From NCBI GenBank assembly GCA_964422365.1, contig CAYRAV010000014.1, positions 1-53,725 of the forward strand: a stretch of DNA of 53,725 bases. The letters run 5' to 3'. The DNA is from CAYRAV01 sp964422365. GTDB taxonomy: Bacteria > Bacillota > Clostridia > Lachnospirales > Lachnospiraceae. The translations under genes were made by a program, and so were the position numbers. The notes below the pieces were generated by a model. It had not been told where the DNA came from. It did no database searches and saw nothing but the letters and a program-made list of their open reading frames with translations. Positions within the stretch are counted from its first letter, which is position 1, and the number at the start of each line of letters is the position of its first letter. Positions 1-7,114 of this stretch are shown here, one piece after another.

Positions 1-38
1 ACCAAAAAATCACGGCCCCAGAACCGCTAAACCACAAG

Positions 39-66
39 ATGTAACACTTTATTAAGAATGTTACAT
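39..66. repeat. Perfect 8-bp inverted repeat upstream of recombinase
   Basis: The arms ATGTAACA (39-46) and TGTTACAT (59-66) are exact reverse complements around a 12-nt spacer. The repeat lies about 60 bp upstream of a good promoter-like sequence and about 215 bp before the recombinase start. It could be an operator, a recombinase arm site or a transcript hairpin; the sequence does not decide between these. Confidence 0.4.
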
Positions 67-123
67 TCGTGCCGTTCCATAAGCCGCTATTTTGCTATGA
101 AAATGCCGTTCATGATAGTATTG

Positions 124-152
124 TTTACAATTTTTCTTCATTTTAGTATAAC
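124..152 (+). promoter_or_regulatory. Predicted sigma-A promoter for the recombinase gene
   Basis: TTTACA at 124-129 and TATAAC at 147-152 are separated by exactly 17 bp, close to the consensus vegetative promoter. It faces the recombinase gene and would give a leader of about 120 nt. That leader holds a small GC hairpin at 220-233 (CCCCT/AGGGG arms). Confidence 0.45.
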
Positions 153-281
153 TGACCCCTTGAATATAGGCAGTTTTTGTGTTAGAGTTGTATCAGTTTT
201 AATAAAGTGTTACAAAAGCCCCCTCGTCAGGGGATACGCTATGGAAAGCCATATCTTACGACAAAGGGGGTTTTATTAATC

Positions 282-854
282 ATGGCAGCAACCGAACCAA
301 TCAGAGATAAGAATGAGTTAAAGAAACTGGCGGATTATTTTTTTAACAAAGGACAACTGCGTAACTATACGCTGGTACTCATGGGAACATATACGGTGCT
401 GAGAATCAGCGATCTTCTACGGCTCAAATGGTCGGATGTATATGATGAGAAAAGACAGGCATTCCGCACTCATATTACTATAATCGAGAAGAAAACTAAA
501 AAAGAGCGAACTATTGCCCTGAACCAACAGGTACTCGGCGCACTCAAACAGTGTTACCTTCACCGCCGGGGAGAGTATATTTTCGCCAATAACCGCAAAG
601 AACCAAAGGCCATCAGCCGGGTACAGGCATGGCGGATTATTCATGCTGCAACAGTGGAGCTTGGGATTATGGGTAAGATTGCCTGTCATTCTCTGCGTAA
701 AACCTGGGGCTATCATGCAGTAAAGAGTGGCGAAGTGTCCCTAGCGGTTATTGTTGATATTTATAACCATAGCAGTTATGAAATTACAAAACGCTACCTC
801 GGCATCACGCAGGATGAGCGGGATGAGGCGTATTTGGGGATAGAGTTGTTCTGA
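282..854 (+). CDS. Small tyrosine recombinase / site-specific integrase
   Basis: A 190-residue tyrosine recombinase consisting of the catalytic domain only, the size class of FimB/FimE-type invertases rather than full phage integrases. The catalytic set can be read in order: R41 in VLRISDLL, a lysine in the beta-hairpin near 70-75 (EKKTKKER), H136 and R139 in CHSLRKTW, H163 in YNHSS and the nucleophile Y172 in KRYLGIT. I chose the ATG at 282, which follows an AAAGGGGG ribosome binding site, rather than an upstream in-frame ATG at 207 that lacks one. The enzyme would cut and rejoin DNA at short inverted or direct sites. No second recombinase or obvious attachment core sits next to it, so whether it inverts a local segment or is a stranded integrase is open. 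The family assignment is firm; the target is unknown. Confidence 0.85.
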   Translation: MAATEPIRDKNELKKLADYFFNKGQLRNYTLVLMGTYTVLRISDLLRLKWSDVYDEKRQAFRTHITIIEKKTKKERTIALNQQVLGALKQCYLHRRGEYIFANNRKEPKAISRVQAWRIIHAATVELGIMGKIACHSLRKTWGYHAVKSGEVSLAVIVDIYNHSSYEITKRYLGITQDERDEAYLGIELF

Positions 855-1004
855 CGAGAGAATCTGATGTTGTCATTAGCAAAAAAACGAATGAGATATT
901 ACTTATTATAGAGGGCGTAAACTTCATATAGGCTACGCTTTGTTTTGTGATAGAAAAGTTTACCGCAACCAGTTAGTTGCTGGTTCCGCTCTTTTGTCAT
1001 ATAA

Positions 1005-1247
1005 TCATGTTATGGATTCTGTCACAACACCTTTATCTATCTAGCACAGGTCGAACCTGATTTGCAGGCATATGTCACTACTGAAATCCTCCCACGCTAT
1101 GATAGGTTCTTTTCACACGGTCGTCTTCACATTGAAACTGTCATTGCAAATGCTCTTATGCTTGCCGAATATTATCACAAAGATTTTAATATTGCTTATG
1201 CTGTGGCAGCTTATCATGATCTTGGACTTAAAACCGACCGGGCGTAA
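1005..1247 (+). pseudogene. Remnant of an HD-domain phosphohydrolase
   Basis: The open stretch encodes LAQVEPDLQAYV, then TEILPRYDRFFSHGR, then AYHDLGL. This matches the N-terminal part of HD-superfamily metal-dependent phosphohydrolases (HGRxHI and AYHDLGL carry the H and HD metal ligands). The frame begins after a stop at 1002-1004, has no ATG (only a TTG at 1062) and no ribosome binding site. It stops at 1247 straight after the HD motif, where the family normally has a further ~100 residues with additional ligands. I read it as a gene fragment broken at both ends. The family call is moderate; non-function is an inference from length. Confidence 0.6.
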
Positions 1248-1311
1248 CCGCTTCAAAATAATATTTTACAATGCCGAGGTTCATCTTCGCATAGAATCCT
1301 TCTCCTGCTCT

Positions 1312-1557
1312 TTATTCTCCTATTTTCTTTACAAACAGACGATATGTACCATCTTCATTATCTGTAAGTTTTAACACCTGATGCCCTTCTTCTTTGATAC
1401 TGCGGGGTACATTCTGCACCGGCTCTCCATCATTTAATTTAATCGCTAGGATCTGCCCTTCCCCTAACTCTTCTAATGCTGCTTTTGCCTTTACAAATGT
1501 AACTGGACAAACCACATCTGTTATATCAATTTCATCATCAACTTTTATATCAGCCAT
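1312..1557 (-). CDS. TusA/SirA-family sulfur carrier protein
   Basis: An 81-residue TusA-like protein. These small proteins carry sulfur as a persulfide on a conserved cysteine in a CP motif near the N-terminus. Here the motif is DVVCPVTFVKAK with Cys17, followed by the alpha/beta pattern of the family (AALEELGEGQILAIKLND, then SIKEEGHQVL). The second proline of the classical CPxP motif is replaced (CPVT). I placed the start at 1557, where ATG follows GGAGG at good spacing; a longer start at 1575 lies inside the upstream gene. The start overlaps the sulfite reductase stop (shared ATGGCTGA), so the two are translationally coupled. That suggests it accepts or channels sulfur from sulfite reduction, or supplies the reductase. 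The role is inferred from context. Confidence 0.8.
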   Translation of the reverse strand: MADIKVDDEIDITDVVCPVTFVKAKAALEELGEGQILAIKLNDGEPVQNVPRSIKEEGHQVLKLTDNEDGTYRLFVKKIGE

Positions 1558-2413
1558 TTTTATAAGCCTCCTCAATCTTTTTTTGAAATAGTTCTTTGCC
1601 TATTCGATCAATGGTAAATTTAAACCGTTCCCCTGCCTTTGCATGTTTCTCAAAAAATTCAATCGCCCTATCACACACTTTTAACAATTTGTCATGGTCT
1701 TCAATAAAAGGAATCACTGTTTCTCCTTTATTGATACTATTTCCAAACAGTCCCCCAAAAGAAACAATATAACCTTCTGTTTCTTCATAAGAATCCACTG
1801 GACAGGCTTTGGTGCATCTTCCACAAAAATTACATTTCTCTTTGGCAATTTCAATTTTTCCATTTTCTAATGTAATGGCATCCCGACGACAGGCCTTGAC
1901 ACAAACACCACACTGGATGCATTTCTCTTCTGCCCATTTTACTTTAATCCCGCCTTTAATCCCTACATCATTTTCTTCTGATTTCAGACAGTTATTCTGA
2001 CAACCTGTAATACCAAACTTGAATTTATGGGGCAGTTCCCATGCAAAATATCTGTCATCTAACTCTTTTGCAAGTGCATAAGTATCAATACAGCCACTTG
2101 GACAAATCGCCTTGCCCTGACAGGCGGTGATGGTACGCACCCGCGGACCGCATACTCCCGGTTCTACACCACCTTCTCCTAATGCCTCTTTTACTTCATC
2201 AATCTGATCTAATTTAATAAATGGTATCTCTACACTTTGCCTGGAGGTTAAATGCACATATCCGTCTCCATATTTTTCTGATACTTCTGCAATTTTTGCC
2301 AGTTGTTTTGCTGTAACATTTCCTCCTACTACACGAAGTCGCAAAGAAAAATTATTTTTCTGTTTCTGCCGCATAAAGCCGCCTTTTTTTAATGCCGCAT
2401 AATCAGCTGCCAT
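1550..2413 (-). CDS. Compact sulfite reductase with siroheme site and 2x[4Fe-4S] ferredoxin domain
   Basis: A 287-residue nitrite/sulfite reductase-type hemoprotein, predicted to reduce sulfite to sulfide with six electrons. The N-terminal ferredoxin-like half-domain (residues ~20-85) has the family's VHLTSRQSVEIP segment. The coupled siroheme-[4Fe-4S] centre is marked by C98-x5-C104 (ACQGKAIC) and C138-x3-C142 (GCQNNC). A bacterial ferredoxin insert follows with CxxCxxCxxxC at 165-175 and again at 194-204, and then a helical tail. It is roughly half the length of plant-type CysI and resembles the short anaerobic type (AsrC/Dsr-like). ATG at 2413 follows AGGAGGT. It is the last step of the reductive branch encoded at 1.3-8.8 kb; sulfide would feed CysK. 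The exact subfamily and electron donor are inferred. Confidence 0.82.
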   Translation of the reverse strand: MAADYAALKKGGFMRQKQKNNFSLRLRVVGGNVTAKQLAKIAEVSEKYGDGYVHLTSRQSVEIPFIKLDQIDEVKEALGEGGVEPGVCGPRVRTITACQGKAICPSGCIDTYALAKELDDRYFAWELPHKFKFGITGCQNNCLKSEENDVGIKGGIKVKWAEEKCIQCGVCVKACRRDAITLENGKIEIAKEKCNFCGRCTKACPVDSYEETEGYIVSFGGLFGNSINKGETVIPFIEDHDKLLKVCDRAIEFFEKHAKAGERFKFTIDRIGKELFQKKIEEAYKNG

Positions 2414-2497
2414 AATGGTACCTCCTATTATTTCAGATCATACTTATTTTCTCAATTCCTAACAATACATCTTATCCGCCTTTTCCTTAAAAACAAA

Positions 2498-2513
2498 CTA
2501 TTTTGTAAAATAG
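2498..2513. promoter_or_regulatory. Near-perfect palindrome, candidate operator
   Basis: CTATTTT and AAAATAG flank a central GT. The site lies about 85-100 bp upstream of the sulfite reductase start and about 80 bp past the Rrf2 gene. Its size and symmetry suit a dimeric regulator such as the neighbouring Rrf2/CymR-like protein, but this is only positional inference. Confidence 0.35.
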
Positions 2514-2514
2514 A

Positions 2515-2574
2515 AAGGTTGAAAGCAACTTTTCATCCAACTGTATCATTAGGAAATCGTTAACTTTCAACCTT
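2515..2574. repeat. Perfect 11-bp inverted repeat between Rrf2 gene and sulfite reductase gene
   Basis: AAGGTTGAAAG (2515-2525) and CTTTCAACCTT (2564-2574) pair exactly around a 38-nt loop. In the minus-strand transcript this would make a long stem downstream of the regulator gene and upstream of sulfite reductase. It could separate the two transcription units or act as a leader control element. No T-run follows, so it is not a classical terminator. Confidence 0.45.
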
Positions 2575-2589
2575 AAAATTGCTCTATAT

Positions 2590-3036
2590 TTATATATAAT
2601 ATATATAATCTGCCTCTTTATCTTTGGCAGTATATTCTTTGACTAAGTCATCTAATGTTAAATTATGGATGACATTTCCTGTCTGCTTATTGATTTCATC
2701 AATTACCATTCTCTGCACAGTATTAGAAATCCCTTTATACATACAATCCTCTGATATTTCTTCATCTTCTATTCTGTAATTTCCCTCTACGGCCTGTAAA
2801 ATATCTTCTACTGTAATTTTTTCAGGCTGGGCACTTAATAAATACCCGCCATTGATTCCGTGGACACTCTTCACAATTCCAGCTTTTCTTAGATTCGAAA
2901 AGATTTGCTCTAAATATTTAGTGGAAATATCATTTAGTTTTGCAATATTGCTTAGTGTTACTTTATTGCCTGTGGTATTCATGGAAAGATACACCAAAGA
3001 ACGAAGTGCATATCTTCCTTTTCGAGAAATTTTCAT
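2590..3036 (-). CDS. Rrf2-family transcriptional regulator, CymR-like
   Basis: A 148-residue winged-helix regulator of the Rrf2 family (MKISRKGRYALRSLVYLS, TKYLEQIFSNLRKAGIVKS, GINGGYLL). It has only one cysteine in the region where IscR and NsrR bind an Fe-S cluster with three, so it probably does not carry a cluster. Both that and the aromatic C-terminal tail (YIYYI) resemble CymR, the master repressor of cysteine metabolism in Bacillus and Staphylococcus, which works as a complex with CysK. The cysK gene lies directly upstream (57 bp gap), which supports this role. The start at 3036 follows AGGAGG. Likely job: repress this operon when cysteine is plentiful. The CymR identity is inference; the Rrf2 family is firm. 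Confidence 0.85.
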   Translation of the reverse strand: MKISRKGRYALRSLVYLSMNTTGNKVTLSNIAKLNDISTKYLEQIFSNLRKAGIVKSVHGINGGYLLSAQPEKITVEDILQAVEGNYRIEDEEISEDCMYKGISNTVQRMVIDEINKQTGNVIHNLTLDDLVKEYTAKDKEADYIYYI

Positions 3037-3092
3037 CTGTTCCCTCCTAGTATCTGATTGAGATGTAGTTGAACCACGCTGAATGCCAGAAA

Positions 3093-4025
3093 CTATTCTG
3101 TAAAAAGAGGAGTAGAATAATATCTGTCACTTGTATCAGGTAAAAGTGTCACAATTGTCTTTCCTTTATTTTCAGCTTTCTTTGCCAATTCTATTGCAGC
3201 ATGTAATGCTGCACCTGATGAAATACCTACCAGCACCCCTTCTTTTTTCGCAATTAATTTTGCAGCACTGAATGCATCTTCATTTTCTACTGTCACAATC
3301 TGATCATAAATGTCTGTATTCAAAACTTTAGGTACAAATCCCGCACCAATACCCTGAATTTTATGAGGACCTGCTTTTCCTTCTGATAAGACTGGTGAAC
3401 CTGCTGGTTCTACTGCAATAATTTTCACATTAGGATTTTGGGATTTTAGATATTCTCCTACACCTGTCAGTGTTCCTCCTGTTCCTACACCTGCAATAAA
3501 ATAATCCACCTTTCCATCTGTATCATTCCAGATTTCAGGACCTGTTGTTTTTTTGTGTATTGCAGGATTCGCGGGATTCTCAAATTGTCCTGGTATAAAA
3601 CTATTGTCTAGTTCTTTTGCAAGCTCTTCTGCCTTTGCAATGGCTCCTTTCATCCCTTTTGCCCCTTCTGTTAGAACCAGTTCCGCACCATATGCTTTTA
3701 AAATATTTCTACGTTCCACACTCATTGTTTCAGGCATGGTCAATATAACACGATAGCCCTTTGCTGCTGCAATTGCTGCTAATCCAATTCCTGTATTACC
3801 TGATGTCGGCTCAATAATAACAGAATCTTTTTTTAATACTCCCCTCTCTTCTGCATCTTCAATCATTGCTTTTGCAATTCTGTCCTTTATACTTCCTGCC
3901 GGATTAAAATACTCTAATTTTACTAATAACTGTGCTTCTAATCCTTCACTTTTTTCAATATTTTCTACTTCTACTAATGGAGTATTTCCAATTAATCCTA
4001 TTGTTCCCTTATAAATATTTGACAT
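3093..4025 (-). CDS. cysK: Cysteine synthase (O-acetylserine sulfhydrylase)
   Basis: A 310-residue PLP enzyme that joins sulfide to O-acetylserine to form cysteine. The family signatures are complete: IGNTPLVEV at the N-terminus, PLP lysine K47 in NPAGSIKDR, the EPTSGNTGIG phosphate/substrate loop, GVGTGGTLTGVG, and the late GISSGAA motif. Length equals the family norm. ATG at 4025 has an AGGAGGT site. It sits between cysN and the CymR-like regulator, completing the path from sulfate to cysteine. A strong inverted repeat precedes it, so it may have separate expression. In Firmicutes CysK also acts as CymR co-repressor, which fits the gene order here. Confidence 0.93.
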   Translation of the reverse strand: MSNIYKGTIGLIGNTPLVEVENIEKSEGLEAQLLVKLEYFNPAGSIKDRIAKAMIEDAEERGVLKKDSVIIEPTSGNTGIGLAAIAAAKGYRVILTMPETMSVERRNILKAYGAELVLTEGAKGMKGAIAKAEELAKELDNSFIPGQFENPANPAIHKKTTGPEIWNDTDGKVDYFIAGVGTGGTLTGVGEYLKSQNPNVKIIAVEPAGSPVLSEGKAGPHKIQGIGAGFVPKVLNTDIYDQIVTVENEDAFSAAKLIAKKEGVLVGISSGAALHAAIELAKKAENKGKTIVTLLPDTSDRYYSTPLFTE

Positions 4026-4094
4026 ACTTATTACCTCCTAAATTCAAATCAATACTTTTCCTATCAACTTACTATACTTTATATTCAAAAATAA

Positions 4095-4134
4095 GTATAA
4101 ACCCTATTTCCTATTATGTCAATAGGGTTTATAC
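4095..4134 (-). terminator. Perfect 14-bp inverted repeat in the cysN-cysK gap
   Basis: GTATAAACCCTATT (4095-4108) is the exact reverse complement of 4121-4134, with a 12-nt loop. It starts 7 bp after the cysN stop. On the minus transcript the stem is followed by TTATTTTTG, so it may be a partial terminator or processing/attenuation hairpin that sets the cysK level relative to cysN. Confidence 0.5.
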
Positions 4135-4140
4135 AAATTT

Positions 4141-5793
4141 TTAAATATAATCTCCATCTCTTGAAATATCCGCTGAAAATGCTGATATTCTCTTAATAAA
4201 TTCTGTGATGCCTTTCAAAGATATATCCGTTTCTAATTTCCAATCATCATAAATATAATATGCCTTATTGTCCTCTTCTACATGCTTATGTGTTGTTATT
4301 CCATCTAATGCCAGTAGTACAATCACACCTGCTTCATTTAAATGTCTTACAACCTCTGCAACAGGATCTCCTCCTTCTGGTACATAGAGATAAGTATGTT
4401 TGCCCGCTGTACTTAATTCTTTTTCCACTTTTTCTATTAATTCTATTGTAATGCCATCTTTTCCAATTGGAAATTCCACTGTCACTGCAGCCTGTCCTTT
4501 TATAGCAGAACGCACTTGTTTGTTAACCTTGCCCTCATTAAAGCCCTTTTCTTCTGAATAGATATCTGTAATAACCCCGCATGCAGAAGTCATATTGGTC
4601 ACACGGTCAATTAAAATCAATTCTCCCAGCGTTTTGTGCTTGCTAAATTCATCTACCACTATTTTGTCAGCCAATGAAATCTTACATGCCGCAATTTCGT
4701 TTTTTCTTAAACTGTCTGCTTCTTTCTCTTCTCCTGTATTGATATCAATAGAATGTATAATTTCTGTTACAACTCCGGGAATCATCTTTGTTCCCAATTT
4801 CACAAAAAAGTTTTTGCCATTTTCCAATATTGCATCATCCATCCAAAGAATTGTTGCAGTAACAGAAGCCGCAATCTTTGATTCAGAATGGATAGATAAG
4901 ACACAGCCCCTTGAAACATCTACTTCACGGTCGAGCTGTATCGTAACAGGCTGTCCTTTTTTGGCACTGTCAGCCTCTTTATCTCCAATATAAATACTCT
5001 TTACATGTGCCTGTTCGTAGCTTGGAAGTGTTGTAATCTTATCTCCTACATGAATACTGCCGGCTTCAATCTGTCCCTGGAAACCACGGAACTCATGATT
5101 TGGACGGCACACACGCTGTACCGGCATATAAAATCCCTGTTCCTCTGTTTCTTCTGTAATGTCCACCTGCTCTAAATATGGCAGTAATGCCTTTCCCTGA
5201 TACCATTCTGTATGTTTTGATTTCCTTGTGACATTATCTCCTTCTGTAGCAGACACAGGAATAATTGCTACATTTCCAAGAGATAATTCATTTGTCAGTT
5301 CTCCAATCTGTGCAGTGATTTCTTCAAATCTGTCTTCGCTGTAACCAACCAGATCCATTTTATTTACTGCGAAAACAAAATATTTAATTCCCATTAAAGC
5401 ACAGATCCTGGCATGGCGTTTTGTCTGGATTAATACACCCTGCTTTGCATCTACAAGAATAATTGCAAGATCTGCAAAGGAAGCACCAACTGCCATGTTT
5501 CTTGTATATTCTTCATGTCCCGGTGTGTCAGCTACGATAAAACTTCTGTTATCTGTTGTAAAATAACGATATGCCACATCAATTGTAATCCCCTGCTCAC
5601 GTTCTGCCATTAAACCATCTAATAAAAGGGAATAGTCAATTTTACCTTCCCTGCTCCCTACTTTTGAATCTAACTCTAATGCCTTCTTCTGGTCTGCATA
5701 TATAAGTTTTGAATCATAAAGAATATGTCCAATTAATGTAGATTTTCCATCATCCACACTGCCGCATGTAATAAATTTTAACAATCCTTTCAT
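4141..5793 (-). CDS. cysN: ATP sulfurylase GTPase subunit CysN, with degenerate APS-kinase-like C-terminus
   Basis: A 550-residue EF-Tu-like GTPase that drives CysD to make adenosine 5'-phosphosulfate (APS) from ATP and sulfate. GTPase motifs are intact: GSVDDGKST (11-19), DTPGHEEYTRNM (G3), NKMDLV (G4). Beta-barrel domains follow to about residue 425. The last ~115 residues look like an APS kinase (CysC) fold (KELSTAGKHTYLYV, then DPVAEVVRHLNEAGVIVLLA), but the P-loop expected as GLSGSGKST reads FPIGKDGIT, so kinase activity should be absent. That fits a pathway that reduces APS directly. The start codon overlaps the cysD stop (TAATG). The GTPase role is firm; the decayed-kinase reading is an inference from local similarity. 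Confidence 0.9.
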   Translation of the reverse strand: MKGLLKFITCGSVDDGKSTLIGHILYDSKLIYADQKKALELDSKVGSREGKIDYSLLLDGLMAEREQGITIDVAYRYFTTDNRSFIVADTPGHEEYTRNMAVGASFADLAIILVDAKQGVLIQTKRHARICALMGIKYFVFAVNKMDLVGYSEDRFEEITAQIGELTNELSLGNVAIIPVSATEGDNVTRKSKHTEWYQGKALLPYLEQVDITEETEEQGFYMPVQRVCRPNHEFRGFQGQIEAGSIHVGDKITTLPSYEQAHVKSIYIGDKEADSAKKGQPVTIQLDREVDVSRGCVLSIHSESKIAASVTATILWMDDAILENGKNFFVKLGTKMIPGVVTEIIHSIDINTGEEKEADSLRKNEIAACKISLADKIVVDEFSKHKTLGELILIDRVTNMTSACGVITDIYSEEKGFNEGKVNKQVRSAIKGQAAVTVEFPIGKDGITIELIEKVEKELSTAGKHTYLYVPEGGDPVAEVVRHLNEAGVIVLLALDGITTHKHVEEDNKAYYIYDDWKLETDISLKGITEFIKRISAFSADISRDGDYI

Positions 5794-6692
5794 TAGAAAT
5801 ATCCCTCCATTTTTCTTCTTTCCATGCTTCCAGCTGCTTCATGGTCGATTACTCTGCTTGTACGTTCTGAGGATACTGCACTTAAAGTTTCTTTGATAAT
5901 CGCATCTAATGTTTCTGCATCCGATTCTACACCACCTGTTAATGGATAGCAGCCTAATGTCCGGAAACGGATTTTTTTGTGCTGGACTTCTTCGCCTTCA
6001 CGCAGTTTCATTCTGTCATCATCTACCATAATGATGTTTCCATCTCTGTAAACAACTGGTCTCTCCTTTGCAAAATACAACGGTACAATTTCAATATTCT
6101 CTCTCTGAATATACTGCCAGATGTCTTTCTCTGTCCAATTTGAAATAGGGAATACTCTCATGCTCTCCCCTTTATGGATTTTTGTATTGTAGAGTTTCCA
6201 CATTTCAGGTCTCTGGTTCTTCGGATCCCATGCCTGTGCTTCATTGCGGAAAGAAAAAATTCTCTCCTTCGCACGCGATTTTTCTTCATCGCGCCGTCCT
6301 CCGCCGAATGCAGCAGTAAATCGGTATTTATACAATGCCTGCTTTAATGCCTGTGTTTTCATAATGTCTGTATAGGCAGAGCCGTGGTCAAACGGATTGA
6401 TACCTTTATCGATTCCTTCCTGATTACTGTATACTAACATTTCAATACCAAACTTTTCTGCAATATGATCTCTAAATGTAATCATTTCTTTGAACTTCCA
6501 TGTTGTGTCTACATGCAGAAATGGAAATGGTGGTTTTTCAGGATAGAATGCTTTCATCGCTAAATGAAGCATAACAGAACTGTCCTTTCCAATTGAGTAT
6601 AACATAACAGGGTTTTCACATTCTGCTGCTACCTCTCTAATAATATAAATTGCTTCTGCTTCTAATGCATCAAGATGAGATAAGTTGCTCAT
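5793..6692 (-). CDS. cysD: Sulfate adenylyltransferase subunit 2 (CysD)
   Basis: A 299-residue PP-loop ATP pyrophosphatase, the catalytic subunit of heterodimeric ATP sulfurylase. It shows the PP-loop variant SIGKDSSVMLHL near residue 33, HVDTTWKFKEM, the conserved FGGGRRDEEKSRAKER, the FPISNWTEKDIW block, and the C-terminal ERR..EGYF tail typical of CysD. Length is normal (~300). The start at 6692 has AAGGAGG. It is coupled to cysN by a 1-base overlap. Product APS would pass to the AprAB-like reductase encoded just upstream. Confidence 0.95.
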   Translation of the reverse strand: MSNLSHLDALEAEAIYIIREVAAECENPVMLYSIGKDSSVMLHLAMKAFYPEKPPFPFLHVDTTWKFKEMITFRDHIAEKFGIEMLVYSNQEGIDKGINPFDHGSAYTDIMKTQALKQALYKYRFTAAFGGGRRDEEKSRAKERIFSFRNEAQAWDPKNQRPEMWKLYNTKIHKGESMRVFPISNWTEKDIWQYIQRENIEIVPLYFAKERPVVYRDGNIIMVDDDRMKLREGEEVQHKKIRFRTLGCYPLTGGVESDAETLDAIIKETLSAVSSERTSRVIDHEAAGSMERRKMEGYF

Positions 6693-6734
6693 CGTAGTTT
6701 CCTCCTTACACTTATGTGATATTTTTTAGGCTAA

Positions 6735-6775
6735 GGAACGGTTCATCCATGCCACTCATACCTTATTTTTTAGTG
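6735..6775. repeat. Decayed copy of small repeat family 2 (aprB-cysD gap)
   Basis: The sequence GGAACGGTTCATCCATGCC followed by TCATACCTTATTTT matches the end of the family-2 element seen at 12928 and 34341 (GTAACAGTTCAGCCATGC) with several changes. It lies in the 107-bp gap between the ferredoxin and cysD genes, inside the presumed operon. Confidence 0.45.
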
Positions 6776-6799
6776 CGAAATACATCTATGCTTCACTTA

Positions 6800-7114
6800 C
6801 TAATATTTATTCGCATCTCTTTTATTCACTTGTATCATTTGTACATTTCCCTCTATATCTTCTACTTTCCATGTACTGATATCTCCTTTTTCGGTTACAG
6901 ACAAAGTACTTCCTTTGCCCCCAATATCAGCCCCAAGATAAAAACAAATGGCATCGTTTTTACATTCTTTTAAACATGAAGTACAGCCCCAGCAATCTCT
7001 TTCATGTCTGATAAATGCTTTTCCATCTGCACCTTTTTTTATTAAGTTTCCAGGACAGGCTTCGATACAAAGACCGCATCCTATGCAGTTCTCTTTTCTA
7101 ATTTGTATGCTCAT
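6800..7114 (-). CDS. APS reductase beta-type ferredoxin subunit (AprB-like)
   Basis: A 104-residue protein with two [4Fe-4S] motifs, CIGCGLCIEACPGNLI and CWGCTSCLKEC, in the spacing and wording of AprB, the electron-transfer subunit of adenylylsulfate reductase. The tail (~40 residues) is shorter than in sulfate-reducer AprB. Its start overlaps the end of the AprA-like gene by 17 bp, which signals a stoichiometric complex. It would pass electrons to the flavin of the alpha subunit for APS reduction to sulfite and AMP. Confidence in the ferredoxin is high and in the AprB role good, because of the partner gene. Confidence 0.85.
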   Translation of the reverse strand: MSIQIRKENCIGCGLCIEACPGNLIKKGADGKAFIRHERDCWGCTSCLKECKNDAICFYLGADIGGKGSTLSVTEKGDISTWKVEDIEGNVQMIQVNKRDANKY

